DNA of 38,293 nt, from the NCBI GenBank assembly GCA_034189325.1, contig JAXHUM010000121.1, positions 1 through 38,293 of the forward strand. Reading direction: 5' to 3'. The notes under the pieces were generated by a model. It worked only from the letters and a program-made list of their open reading frames with translations, ran no database searches and was not told the DNA's origin. The position numbers were made by a program, and so were the translations under genes. Below, one piece after another: positions 1 to 7,389 of the stretch. The first letter of the stretch is position 1, and every line of letters starts with the position of its first letter. This DNA comes from JAXHUM01 sp034189325. Lineage in GTDB: Bacteria > Desulfobacterota > DSM-4660 > Desulfatiglandales > Desulfatiglandaceae.

Positions 1-281
1 TATTCAGTTGGGCGCAAATGGCCAGTTATTTCTCACGAATCAATATTCGAGGGTGTTCCCTTTTCACGTCCCCGACTTTCGTTTTCTACTCCTCATTGCG
101 AAAAGAAAAAATCTGGTACCATTGGAAACCTATGGTTTTTCAATAGTTTTGAACTAGTGCTTCAGGGCTGTCAAGTGCATCATTTGTCATTGACAAAATC
201 CTGGAAAGTATAGATGATCACATTCCAATAAAGGGTATGAGCGTTCAGCAAGAAGGATTAACACGCTATAGAAGTGCATTT

Positions 282-358
282 GTGGCTGCAGCTCAGCTGG
301 ATAGAGCAGCGGACTTCTAATCAGCCGGCCGGGTGTTCGAACCACCCCGGGTCCACTA
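282..358 (+). pseudogene. Degenerate tRNA-Arg(TCT)-like sequence
   Basis: The sequence folds as a tRNA in its centre. The D-arm GCTC/GAGC is at 291-306, the anticodon loop CTTCTAA (anticodon TCT, arginine) at 314-320, the variable loop has 5 nt, and the T-arm GGGTG-TTCGAAC-CACCC at 331-347 is perfect. Decay is visible elsewhere: the 5' acceptor strand (282-288) pairs poorly with the 3' strand (348-354), with two outright mismatches and two G-T pairs. Position 8 is C instead of T, the anticodon stem has a G-A mismatch, and the terminal CCA reads CTA. I read it as a tRNA pseudogene or a remnant of a tRNA integration site, although a poorly scoring functional tRNA cannot be excluded. Confidence 0.6.
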
Positions 359-402
359 TCGATTTGATGCATTGATAATATCTAAATTAGGAGATCTGGG
401 TA

Positions 403-1788
403 ATGGGACATGTTTTAACCCCTTTCTTAGAACCACAAAAAGTTGCTGTTGTTGGTGTCTCCAAGACGATTAATAAGCCGGGGTATATTATTCTAAAAAA
501 TCTGAAAGAGTTTGGTTATAGCGGAGAGGTTTTTCCTGTAAATCCCATGGGAGGCAATATTCTTGGATATGAGGTATATAAAAGCTTGGAGGACCTTCCT
601 GATAATATTGACTTAGCTGTTTCGCTCATTCCCGCAGATGAGACTATTGAATTATTGAAGCAATGTGCAGAAAAAGGAATCATGAATGTCCTTCTGGTTT
701 CAGGCGGTTTTTCCGAATCCGGTGAAAAAGGGGTACAACTCCAGAACGACGTAGTGGAACTCGCACGACAAAATGGTCAAAGACTCATGGGGCCCAATGC
801 TGTGGGGCCTGTTAATACAGTAAACAATCTTGTTCTCCCTTTTTACCCCATAGAGTACCTGCACAAAGGCGGGGCATCCTTTGTATCCCAAAGCGGACAA
901 TTCTGCTGCCCTGTTTTGGAATTCAGCAATTCCACCCTTCAGCTTGGAGCCAGTAAGTCAATAGATCTTGGAAACTGTTGCGACATAGATGAGTCTGATG
1001 CAATGGAATACCTCGTGGAGGACCCTCAAACAAGTGTTATTTCCATATATATGGAGAGCATCAGGGAGGGAAAGCGGTTTTGGGAGGTTTCAAAAGAGGT
1101 CGCCCCAAAAAAACCCGTGGTTGTATTTAAGACAGGAAGGACGGAAGAGGGACTGAAAACCGCTTCCTCCCACACAGGTGCTATAGCTGTTGATGACACA
1201 GTATTTGACGCGGCCCTCAGACAGTCTGGAATAATAAGGGCCGGGGAACTGGAGGAGTTCCTTGATTTTACAAAGACATTTGATTTCCTGGATCTTCCAA
1301 AGGGAAACAGGGTTGCTATTATAACGTTTAGCGGTGGTATCGGATCGATCGTGGCGGATGCATGCGAAAGTTCCGGACTGAAACTGGCTCAGTTTTCAAA
1401 AGATACTACTGAAAAGATCAGACCGATTTTACCCCCATCAACAAGAATATCCAACCCCTTGGACTGCTTTTCCGCAGGAGTTGCAACGGATATGGCTGGT
1501 GTTTATGGGGTGCCCATTAAGGCTTTTATGGAAGATGAAAATGTGGACATTATTCTTTCCTGTTTTATGGTAAACAGAATCTGGCCCATCGACTTCAACC
1601 GCTTGGCAGATGAATTAAAACCACTACAAACAAAGCCTCTGGCAGCATGGATAGTGGGGGGAGATGATCTTATGAGAGAAGCTACCAGGACCCTTGATAA
1701 AAAAAGGATTCCCGTATTTGCCTCGCCGGAAAGGGCGATCCGATCCCTGGGTGCCCTCTGGAGATACTCATTTTCATCCGGAAAATAA
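403..1788 (+). CDS. ADP-forming acyl-CoA synthetase, alpha-type subunit (orphan)
   Basis: This 461-residue cytoplasmic protein has the layout of the alpha subunit of ADP-forming acetyl/acyl-CoA synthetase, which interconverts acyl-CoA + ADP + Pi with acid + CoA + ATP. An N-terminal CoA-binding Rossmann domain (about residues 8-140; VAVVGVS, then MGPNAVGPVN) is followed by a succinyl-CoA-ligase-like domain with the phospho-accepting histidine in SSHTG (His257), and a third ligase-type domain containing FSGGIGS. GGAG lies 9 nt before the ATG. The usual GPNCLG motif has Ala in place of Cys here. No ATP-grasp beta partner adjoins the gene, so it must pair with a subunit encoded elsewhere or have diverged in function. 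The codon third positions look more AT-rich than in the paralogue at 3878. Confidence 0.85.
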   Translation: MGHVLTPFLEPQKVAVVGVSKTINKPGYIILKNLKEFGYSGEVFPVNPMGGNILGYEVYKSLEDLPDNIDLAVSLIPADETIELLKQCAEKGIMNVLLVSGGFSESGEKGVQLQNDVVELARQNGQRLMGPNAVGPVNTVNNLVLPFYPIEYLHKGGASFVSQSGQFCCPVLEFSNSTLQLGASKSIDLGNCCDIDESDAMEYLVEDPQTSVISIYMESIREGKRFWEVSKEVAPKKPVVVFKTGRTEEGLKTASSHTGAIAVDDTVFDAALRQSGIIRAGELEEFLDFTKTFDFLDLPKGNRVAIITFSGGIGSIVADACESSGLKLAQFSKDTTEKIRPILPPSTRISNPLDCFSAGVATDMAGVYGVPIKAFMEDENVDIILSCFMVNRIWPIDFNRLADELKPLQTKPLAAWIVGGDDLMREATRTLDKKRIPVFASPERAIRSLGALWRYSFSSGK

Positions 1789-2416
1789 CAATGCAACAGG
1801 CATGTCCGAATGTTTGTATGTTTTATCCGTATCCCGTTATATTTTTTGGTTAATTTGTTAGAAAAGCCCTGCCGGAAGTCCTGAAGCATGGCTCAGGGCA
1901 CTGGGTTTCTTTGAGAAGCTGACCATTTGGAATCTTCTCTGAATCATACCCTAATCTTTGATTAGTTCACGTCATTTGTCAAAGCTCGTATCCGATCTAC
2001 TGCAAGGCATGCCTGAAGGTTTCTATAAGACCTAGGTCCCGTTCGGATTCATATGGTCACAGTCAAAGAAGAATCTGCTATCTTCGGCCATTCCATCTTT
2101 TCATTGCCGTTAAAATAGAATCATAGACCAAGTAATTTGTCGCGTTATGGGTTTCTGCATATTTCTTATATAATGGCGGTAAAGACAGGGGCACGACCAT
2201 AAAAAAATTAAATGACACGGGGATAAAAACATGGTGGATTTCACATAACGCCTGCCGCTCTCAGTCATGCAGTTCAGGGAGGAGAGAGCGTGGCAGAGGA
2301 GCGAGGGTGTCATCCGGAGACCTGCTTTATTGGAGTATTTAAGGCCGTGCCCCAATTTCCATGCAAGCCTGCCTCCACTCTTGCAGCTGATCCGAGGCGA
2401 TTAGGTTTAACACAAG
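1789..2416. other. Intergenic stretch of 628 bp without a convincing gene
   Basis: No reading frame here has a recognisable protein or a good ribosome-binding site. A short inverted repeat GCCCTG...CAGGGC (about 1867-1900, 22-nt loop) follows the upstream gene and could be a weak processing or termination structure. It lacks a T-run, so I do not call it a terminator. Confidence 0.5.
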
Positions 2417-2971
2417 ATGCAATACCTGGCTGTAGATGTACAATATAACGATGAAGTCGGCTATGCGACCGCTGCTGGCGTATCCTTTGGAACAGTCGGG
2501 TCAGATAAGGTGAGAGAGGAGCATGTTGTTACTGAAAATCCAGCCAGATATGTATCGGGAGAATTCTATAGGCGTGAATTGCCATGCATTCTCCGGCTGC
2601 TGGAACTTTTTCAGGTGCAGGCCAATACCATCATTGTTGACGGCTATGTGGACCTTGGCCCCAAACCAGGCATGGGTCGATATCTATACAACGCTCTTGA
2701 GCAAGACATTCCCATCATTGGAGTAGCCAAGAACCCACACATCGCTGCCAAAACGGCTATCCCAGTACTTAGAGGCATGAGCAAAAAGCCCCTGTATGTG
2801 ACAGCCGCGGGCATGGATCTTGATAGTGCGTGTGCATTTATTATAAAGATGGATGGAAAACACAGGATTCCAACAATGCTCAAGAGTGTCGATCAATTAG
2901 CACGAAATCCTAGGAGAGGATCTTTCCGATACGGACAGGGTGCCGACCTTACGAAGTCAAAATTGAGATAA
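2417..2971 (+). CDS. Endonuclease V-like protein, short divergent form
   Basis: This 184-residue protein resembles endonuclease V, which cleaves near deaminated bases, chiefly inosine, in DNA or RNA. It has the first metal-binding aspartate in LAVDVQY (Asp7), a catalytic-type glutamate in FYRRELP, an aspartate in VDGYVD, the family segment IIGVAK, and a C-terminal PLYVTAAGMDLDSA block. It is shorter than classical forms of about 220 residues, lacking the N-terminal helix. Two histidines expected from the Escherichia coli and Thermotoga enzymes are absent: the His of DG-x-G-x-x-H is Gly, and the His of the C-terminal GH pair is Met. This pattern fits a short subfamily usually still annotated as endonuclease V. 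The Shine-Dalgarno sequence is weak. Activity on inosine is not assured. Confidence 0.75.
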   Translation: MQYLAVDVQYNDEVGYATAAGVSFGTVGSDKVREEHVVTENPARYVSGEFYRRELPCILRLLELFQVQANTIIVDGYVDLGPKPGMGRYLYNALEQDIPIIGVAKNPHIAAKTAIPVLRGMSKKPLYVTAAGMDLDSACAFIIKMDGKHRIPTMLKSVDQLARNPRRGSFRYGQGADLTKSKLR

Positions 2972-3052
2972 AGCATTTGTGCAGATGTGGAGGGTCCATC
3001 TTGTCCAATCAGAGTTGTTTTTCGATAGCCTCATTCGATGAAACGGAGAAGT

Positions 3053-3469
3053 ATGAGACATCTTTTTGCATACGGTACGTTGATGTGCGATGATATCATT
3101 GCGGAGATCTCGGGATCGCTCCTTTCTCACGTCTCTGCGACCTTGCGCGGATACCGCAGAATGTGCGTCAAAGGCGAGCACTATCCTGCGCTCGTTCCAG
3201 AGGCAGGGGGATCCGTCGAAGGTGTTTTATACTTGAATGTCCCAGTTTGAGCTTGGGCTCGTCTGGATCGATTCGAGGGAGAAATGTATTGACGTGTGAT
3301 TGTACAGGCTGAGCGCAGACATGGCCCCAACATAACGGCAGAAACTTACGTGGCAAGGCCTCAAATCATGTACCATCTGGTCGAGGTTAAATGGAATTTT
3401 GAGGACTTCCAACGCAAGAATAAAGAAAGCTTCCGCAGATTATACAAGGGATACCGGGCTCTGAAATGA
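3053..3469 (+). pseudogene. Gamma-glutamylcyclotransferase-like gene broken by two TGA codons
   Basis: Read through, the frame encodes 138 codons of a gamma-glutamylcyclotransferase (GGCT/AIG2-like) fold. It starts with the substrate-loop motif FAYGTLM, continues through EGVLYL, and has the diagnostic LDRFEGEMY with the catalytic glutamate, then a normal C-terminus ending ALK-TGA. In-frame TGA codons at 3248-3250 and 3290-3292 flank the catalytic segment, so the longest intact piece is only about 65 residues. GGAG precedes the chosen ATG by 5 nt. Other genes in the window end with TGA, so the codon is a normal stop. Neither TGA aligns with a position where this family carries cysteine. I call it a recent pseudogene; sequencing error at two sites is less likely. 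Confidence 0.75.
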
Positions 3470-3877
3470 GTTTATCGAATAAAACGATTGCAACTGATCG
3501 CAAGGTCTGGGCCTTTTTGAATATAAAGGGATCATCCATTGAGGGCTTAGTCAAGAGTGGAAGCACCTCTGCATTGAAAAAAGTCGCACTTTTTTCGTTT
3601 GGCACCTACATCCGCGTAGTCCCTCTTCGGTTTCCACCCGTGTGTGCATCTGCCTTCTCGATCTTCTGCTTTCCTAATTTGGACAAGGGACCCCGTAGGA
3701 AGGCCCATGTTTTTCAAGATCCTCTTTACGAATCGGATCATTTCTATTTAACTAGGACATTGGTTCTGATAATATAAAAGGATGTCTTTCGAAAAATACT
3801 ATATCGGGGGCGGATCATCTCTGTCATGAGTATCACATGCCGGATTGGGTGTATGACCATTGAATTTGGAGTAAGAG
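3470..3877. other. Intergenic stretch of 408 bp
   Basis: No recognisable gene is seen on either strand. It contains a perfect A/T-rich hairpin at 3576-3596 (listed separately). The Shine-Dalgarno GGAG for the next gene lies just before its ATG at 3878. Confidence 0.5.
3576..3596 (+). terminator. Hairpin with A and T tracts, terminator-like
   Basis: GAAAAAAGT-CGC-ACTTTTTTC is a perfect 9-bp stem with a 3-nt loop. It is symmetric and could act on both strands. The stem is poor in G+C, so termination is uncertain. It lies 107 nt after the broken cyclotransferase gene. Confidence 0.3.
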
Positions 3878-5245
3878 ATGGATTTTGAAAAGCTGTTTGC
3901 ACCAAAGAGCATGGCGATCTTTGGCGTGTCTTTGAATAATGATCGCCATCCGGCCAATGTGATATACAACAAAAACCATCTCCGATATCCCGCCAGGGTT
4001 TACGCAGTGAATCCCCGGGGAGGAGTCCTTCAGAGAGAAAGGGTTTTCGAACGAATCTCGGACATTCCCGAGAAGGTAGACCTGGCGGTGATTGCCGTTC
4101 GTGCGGAACAGGTGCCCGGCGTTGTCAGCGCCTGTATCGACTCGGGAGTTGCGACCGGTGTCGTGATTTCCGGAGGTTTCGCCGAGAGCGGAGGCAAAGA
4201 TCTTCAGGACCAAGTGGTATCCGTGGCCAAAGAAGCGGATTTCCCTTTCATCGGCCCCAACTGTCTCGGTGTCTACTCTCCTTCATATGTGGACACCTTT
4301 TTCATTCCCATGGAGCGGATGGTTTTGCCCGATTCCGGGAAGGTGGCCATGGTTAGTCAGAGCGGCGGTGTTCTGGTGGATCAGATGATCAAATTTTCGG
4401 GAGAGGGTATGGGTATGTCTCTGGCGGTCAGCATCGGAAACAAGGCCCTGATCAAGGAGCTGGATCTGCTTCATTATCTTTCCCAGGACCCGAAGACAAA
4501 GGTGATCGCCTTCTATGTGGAAGGGTTCGGCAAAAACGAGGGCCGCGAGTTTGTCTTGTCGGCCAGCCAATGCCCCAAACCGGTCGTTGTTCTGAAGGCC
4601 GGAAAAAGCCCTGAAGGTAGCAAAGCCGTGTCCAGCCACACCTCCTCCCTTGCAGGCGACTATGAGACCTTTTCGGCAATACTGGCCCAGCACGGTGTGG
4701 TGGAGGCCAAAAATGAATTTGAACTGGTCTCCTTTTGTGAATCTCTGAGCTGTTACAACAACGCCATTGAAGGACGAGTGGGGATCATAACCGGAAGCGG
4801 CGGTCATGGGGCATTGGCAGTGGATGTCTGCTCCGGGCATCAGCTTCCCGTCCCCCTGCTGTCGGAGAGAATACAAGCGGAGATAAGGGAGGAGCTTTCA
4901 CAGAGTCTGAAGGGTATCGTCTCCGTTGCAAACCCGATCGATTTGACCGGGAGCGCAGTGGACGATGATTTCGTGGCCGCAGTCAGCTCTTTGAGCAGGG
5001 TCCCTGAGGTAGACATCATTATGGTTCTGCTCCTCCCGTATCTTCCGGGTATCAGCTCGGATCTGGGGGCCAGGTTGAGCGGCATCTACAAACGTGAAGG
5101 GAAACCTCTCGTCGCCTATGTGCCTCACGTCGAGAAATACCGTATGCTCATTGAAGGGTTCGAACTCAACGGGATTCCTGTTTCACAATCCATTGAAGGT
5201 GCCGTTCACATGGCCATGGCCATGAAGAGGTGTCAGCCATGTTGA
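3878..5245 (+). CDS. ADP-forming acyl-CoA synthetase, alpha subunit
   Basis: This 455-residue cytoplasmic protein has an N-terminal CoA-binding domain (MAIFGVS, about residues 12-18; FIGPNCLGVYS near 130) and a succinyl-CoA synthetase-like domain with the phosphohistidine site SSHTS (His254). A C-terminal ligase domain carries ITGSGGHGALAVD. It would make ATP from acyl-CoA thioesters, or activate acids, together with the ATP-grasp subunit that overlaps its 3' end. GGAG lies 6 nt before the ATG. The overlap with the next gene (ATGTTGA at 5239-5245) implies translational coupling and equal amounts of both subunits. The acid used cannot be told from the sequence; acetate, phenylacetate, indoleacetate and branched-chain acids are all known for the family. 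It is a paralogue of the protein encoded at 403. Confidence 0.88.
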   Translation: MDFEKLFAPKSMAIFGVSLNNDRHPANVIYNKNHLRYPARVYAVNPRGGVLQRERVFERISDIPEKVDLAVIAVRAEQVPGVVSACIDSGVATGVVISGGFAESGGKDLQDQVVSVAKEADFPFIGPNCLGVYSPSYVDTFFIPMERMVLPDSGKVAMVSQSGGVLVDQMIKFSGEGMGMSLAVSIGNKALIKELDLLHYLSQDPKTKVIAFYVEGFGKNEGREFVLSASQCPKPVVVLKAGKSPEGSKAVSSHTSSLAGDYETFSAILAQHGVVEAKNEFELVSFCESLSCYNNAIEGRVGIITGSGGHGALAVDVCSGHQLPVPLLSERIQAEIREELSQSLKGIVSVANPIDLTGSAVDDDFVAAVSSLSRVPEVDIIMVLLLPYLPGISSDLGARLSGIYKREGKPLVAYVPHVEKYRMLIEGFELNGIPVSQSIEGAVHMAMAMKRCQPC

Positions 5246-5925
5246 AGAAACAGCTTCAGCAAATTCTTGTGGCCTCTAAAAAACAGGGATGGGTCATGGA
5301 GCCGGAAGCCAAGCGCCTCCTCTCTCGTGCCGGCATGAACGTCCCCAGATTCCAATGGACGACACGGGTTGAAGAGGCCCTCCGCTTTTCTGCTGAGACA
5401 GGCTATCCGGTTGTGGCGAAAATCGTGTCTTCGGAGATCGTTCACAAGTCGGACGTGGGCGGGGTAGTCTCGGGTATCAAAGACGACGAGGGATTGAAGT
5501 CGGCCTTTTCCCGACTCAGCCGACTCCCGGGATTTTCCGGTGTGCTGGTCGAGGAGATGTTAGAGGGCGTGGAGCTGATCCTGGGGGGAAAAATGGACCA
5601 CCAGTTCGGACCAGTGATCCTGCTCGGCATCGGCGGCACGGGCGTAGAGATCTATAAAGACACGGCCTTGAGGATGGCGCCTCTCCAGGAGAGTGATGTG
5701 GCATCTATGGTCGGGAGTCTGAAAGCTCATCGATTGTTGGAAGGTTACCGGGGATCAAAGCCTGTGGATCTGGAGGATCTAACCCGCATGATGCTCGCTT
5801 TCTCCGATCTTATGATGGGCCTTGAGGGTCTGGTTGAGTCCATTGACTTGAATCCGGTTCTCTGTTCCCCGGAGAGGTGTGTTGTAGCCGATGCCAGGAT
5901 CATGCTTTGGCAGGAGGAGGGCTGA
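5239..5925 (+). CDS. ADP-forming acyl-CoA synthetase, beta (ATP-grasp) subunit
   Basis: This 228-residue protein is the ATP-grasp partner of the preceding alpha subunit and transfers phosphate between the alpha histidine and ADP. It shows the nucleotide-binding lysine in YPVVAKIVS, the family motif HKSDVGGV with the second phospho-accepting histidine, a GIGGTGVE glycine loop and the terminal metal-binding SIDLNPVL. A GTG at 5230 could extend it by three residues, but AAGAGG stands 8 nt before the ATG at 5239, so I prefer that start. The length is normal for separate beta subunits of about 230 residues. The two genes form a complete AcdAB-type enzyme. Confidence 0.88.
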   Translation: MLKKQLQQILVASKKQGWVMEPEAKRLLSRAGMNVPRFQWTTRVEEALRFSAETGYPVVAKIVSSEIVHKSDVGGVVSGIKDDEGLKSAFSRLSRLPGFSGVLVEEMLEGVELILGGKMDHQFGPVILLGIGGTGVEIYKDTALRMAPLQESDVASMVGSLKAHRLLEGYRGSKPVDLEDLTRMMLAFSDLMMGLEGLVESIDLNPVLCSPERCVVADARIMLWQEEG

Positions 5926-6042
5926 GCCCACAGGCCTGTTGATCCGGAAAATTCTCATTACAAATGCAGTTGCTTCCCGGGTCAATCATATGTATAGTTA
6001 TTTGTTGAATTTTGACCACAATATGGAAAGGAGGATATTTCA

Positions 6043-6351
6043 ATGACAACACAAGAACCTTCTAGCAGAGAAGACGAATATTTTCTCAGGATGGATGCGC
6101 AGAAGATCGACAAGATGCGCGCAGACCTAGACAAAACCCGCGGCGAGGAATCGAGACAGAAGCGCAAAGAGACCCACTGGATGAAATGTCCGAAATGCGG
6201 AGCGGATTTGTCGGAAGTGAATTACCAGAATGTTATGATCGATACCTGTAATGAATGTAAGGGCATCTGGCTGGATCACGGAGAACTCGAGTTGCTGGCA
6301 AAGGGTGAGGCGAAGTTTTCCAAAAGATTGCTGAACAGGGTGTTCGGCTAG
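6043..6351 (+). CDS. Zinc-ribbon protein of the zf-TFIIB type
   Basis: This small protein of 102 residues has a charged, probably helical N-terminal half (about residues 1-45) followed by a zinc ribbon: MKCPKCGADL and, 20 residues later, DTCNECKGIWLDHGELE. The spacing of the two CxxC pairs and the GIWLDHGE signature fit the bacterial zf-TFIIB family. Members are small metal-binding proteins with no settled function; a direct role in transcription is not established. AAAGGAGG is 8 nt before the ATG. The gene stands alone, and a strong intrinsic terminator follows at 6489-6529. Confidence 0.8.
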   Translation: MTTQEPSSREDEYFLRMDAQKIDKMRADLDKTRGEESRQKRKETHWMKCPKCGADLSEVNYQNVMIDTCNECKGIWLDHGELELLAKGEAKFSKRLLNRVFG

Positions 6352-6488
6352 GCAGGGGCTCGCCGTTACTTTTTTTTAAGGCATCCTGAGATTGATTTCA
6401 CGTCAATCCCGAATATGACGCCTCCGCCCGTCATGATTTCCTTTTCCATCTGTCTCAGTTAAGATCCCGATCAAACATGTAGAAAAGC

Positions 6489-6529
6489 AAAAAGGGGGAC
6501 GTTCGAAAAAGAGGACGCCCCCCTTTTTT
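6489..6529 (+). terminator. Rho-independent terminator
   Basis: AAAAAGGGGG (6489-6498) pairs with CCCCCTTTTT near 6519-6529 in a 10-bp stem ending in a T-run. The interior of about 20 nt may pair further (ACG/CG). It follows the zinc-ribbon gene by 137 nt and would also work on the opposite strand because of the flanking A-tract. Confidence 0.75.
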
Positions 6530-6692
6530 CTCGGAATCTGCGGATCAGAAAAAGTCTGGGGTCAGAAGGGATGAGTCATCGGAGCCAATCATGGTTCAAG
6601 AAGCTGCGCTTAAATACTGGAAAAAACGGCTCGTTTTAGGGTATTTTTAAAGGCTGGATGGGGAGGTCGTCTTTAAACGGGATTTAACCAAT

Positions 6693-6713
6693 GCCCCGTC
6701 CTTCAGGCGGGGT
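6693..6713. repeat. GC-rich hairpin resembling an IS200/IS605 end
   Basis: CCCCG-T-CCT-TC-AGG-CGGGG forms a stem of 8 base pairs with one bulged T and a 2-nt loop. No T-run follows, so it is not a standard terminator. The form resembles subterminal hairpins recognised by IS200/IS605 transposases, but no tnpA or tnpB is nearby. It is only a possible remnant. Confidence 0.35.
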
Positions 6714-6755
6714 CCTTCGCAAAGAGCCAACAAATATTTAAGAAAAGGGGGGATT

Positions 6756-7355
6756 ATGTATGCGATAGCCATAAACGGTAGTCCGCGAAAGGGAGGAAAT
6801 ACGGAAGTCCTTTTAAAGGAGGTGATTGGCGAACTGAATAATTCCGATTGGGAAACAGAGATAGTCAGAGTGGGCGGAACATCGATTCGTGGTTGTTTGG
6901 CATGTGGAAAATGCTTTCAGAATAAGGATAGTGAGTGTGCGAACAAAGAGGATAATTTCAACGAGATCTTTTCAAGAATGCTGAGAGCTGATGCCATGAT
7001 TCTGGGTTCTCCAACATATTTTGCAGCTGTATCGGCTGATTTAAAGGCCTTGATTGAAAGGGCCGGATATGTTGCCTACGCCAACAACAATGCCTTTGCC
7101 GGCAAAATTGGAACTGCGGTGGTTGCGGTGAGACGCGGCGGAGCCACTCACGCCTTTGATACCATCAACCATATGTTCCAGATGTCAAGGATGATTATTC
7201 CCGGCTCAACGTATTGGAACATGGGCTTCGGCTTAAACAAGGGAGAAGCTCTTGAAGACAAAGAAGGTTTGGCTAATATGCGTCATATTGGAAAATGCAT
7301 TGACTGGCTTGGGAATGCCATAAAAGCAAATATTGCCGACTATCCAAAGGGATAG
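6756..7355 (+). CDS. Iron-sulfur-type flavoprotein / NADPH-dependent FMN reductase family
   Basis: This 199-residue cytoplasmic flavodoxin-fold protein starts with the FMN-phosphate loop INGSPRKGGNTE (about residues 6-17), followed by a cysteine cluster GCLACGKC...C with spacing C-x2-C-x2-C-x7-C (about residues 47-61), and GSPTYFAAVS near 89. The compact cysteine motif resembles that of archaeal and anaerobe iron-sulfur flavoproteins, which carry one 4Fe-4S cluster and FMN and move electrons or reduce oxygen species. The physiological partner is not visible. AGGGGGGATT precedes the ATG. The cupin gene follows after 34 nt and may be cotranscribed. Confidence 0.82.
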   Translation: MYAIAINGSPRKGGNTEVLLKEVIGELNNSDWETEIVRVGGTSIRGCLACGKCFQNKDSECANKEDNFNEIFSRMLRADAMILGSPTYFAAVSADLKALIERAGYVAYANNNAFAGKIGTAVVAVRRGGATHAFDTINHMFQMSRMIIPGSTYWNMGFGLNKGEALEDKEGLANMRHIGKCIDWLGNAIKANIADYPKG

Positions 7356-7389
7356 CCCACGAATTTACACTGTGCAGAAGGGAGATACA

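Larger units (their letters stand above)
6352..6755. other. Intergenic region with terminator and mobile-element-like hairpin
   Basis: These 404 bp hold no gene that I can support. They contain the terminator at 6489-6529, the phrase TCTGGGGTCAGA near 6554 (a string I associate with dispersed intergenic repeats and transposase-flanking DNA in this group), and a GC-rich hairpin at 6693-6713. The AGGGGGGATT ribosome-binding site of the next gene is at the right edge. Confidence 0.5.

Noticed and set aside
2110..2355. Minus-strand open frame of 81 codons in the 1789-2416 gap
   Set aside because: Composition is random-like, no ribosome-binding site and no recognisable motif.
3248..3340. Selenocysteine at the two TGA codons of the GGCT-like gene
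   Set aside because: Short hairpins such as GAGC-TTGG-GCTC occur after the first TGA but with wrong spacing and no typical GGU apical loop; family members do not have cysteine at these sites; two TGA codons in such a small protein are improbable as Sec.
3466..3777. Plus-strand open frame of 103 codons after the broken GGCT gene, and overlapping minus-strand frames
   Set aside because: No family resemblance, weak start context, and competing frames of equal quality; likely chance.
4283..4876. Long minus-strand frame of 197 codons inside the acyl-CoA synthetase gene
   Set aside because: It is the shadow of a well-supported plus-strand gene with family motifs.
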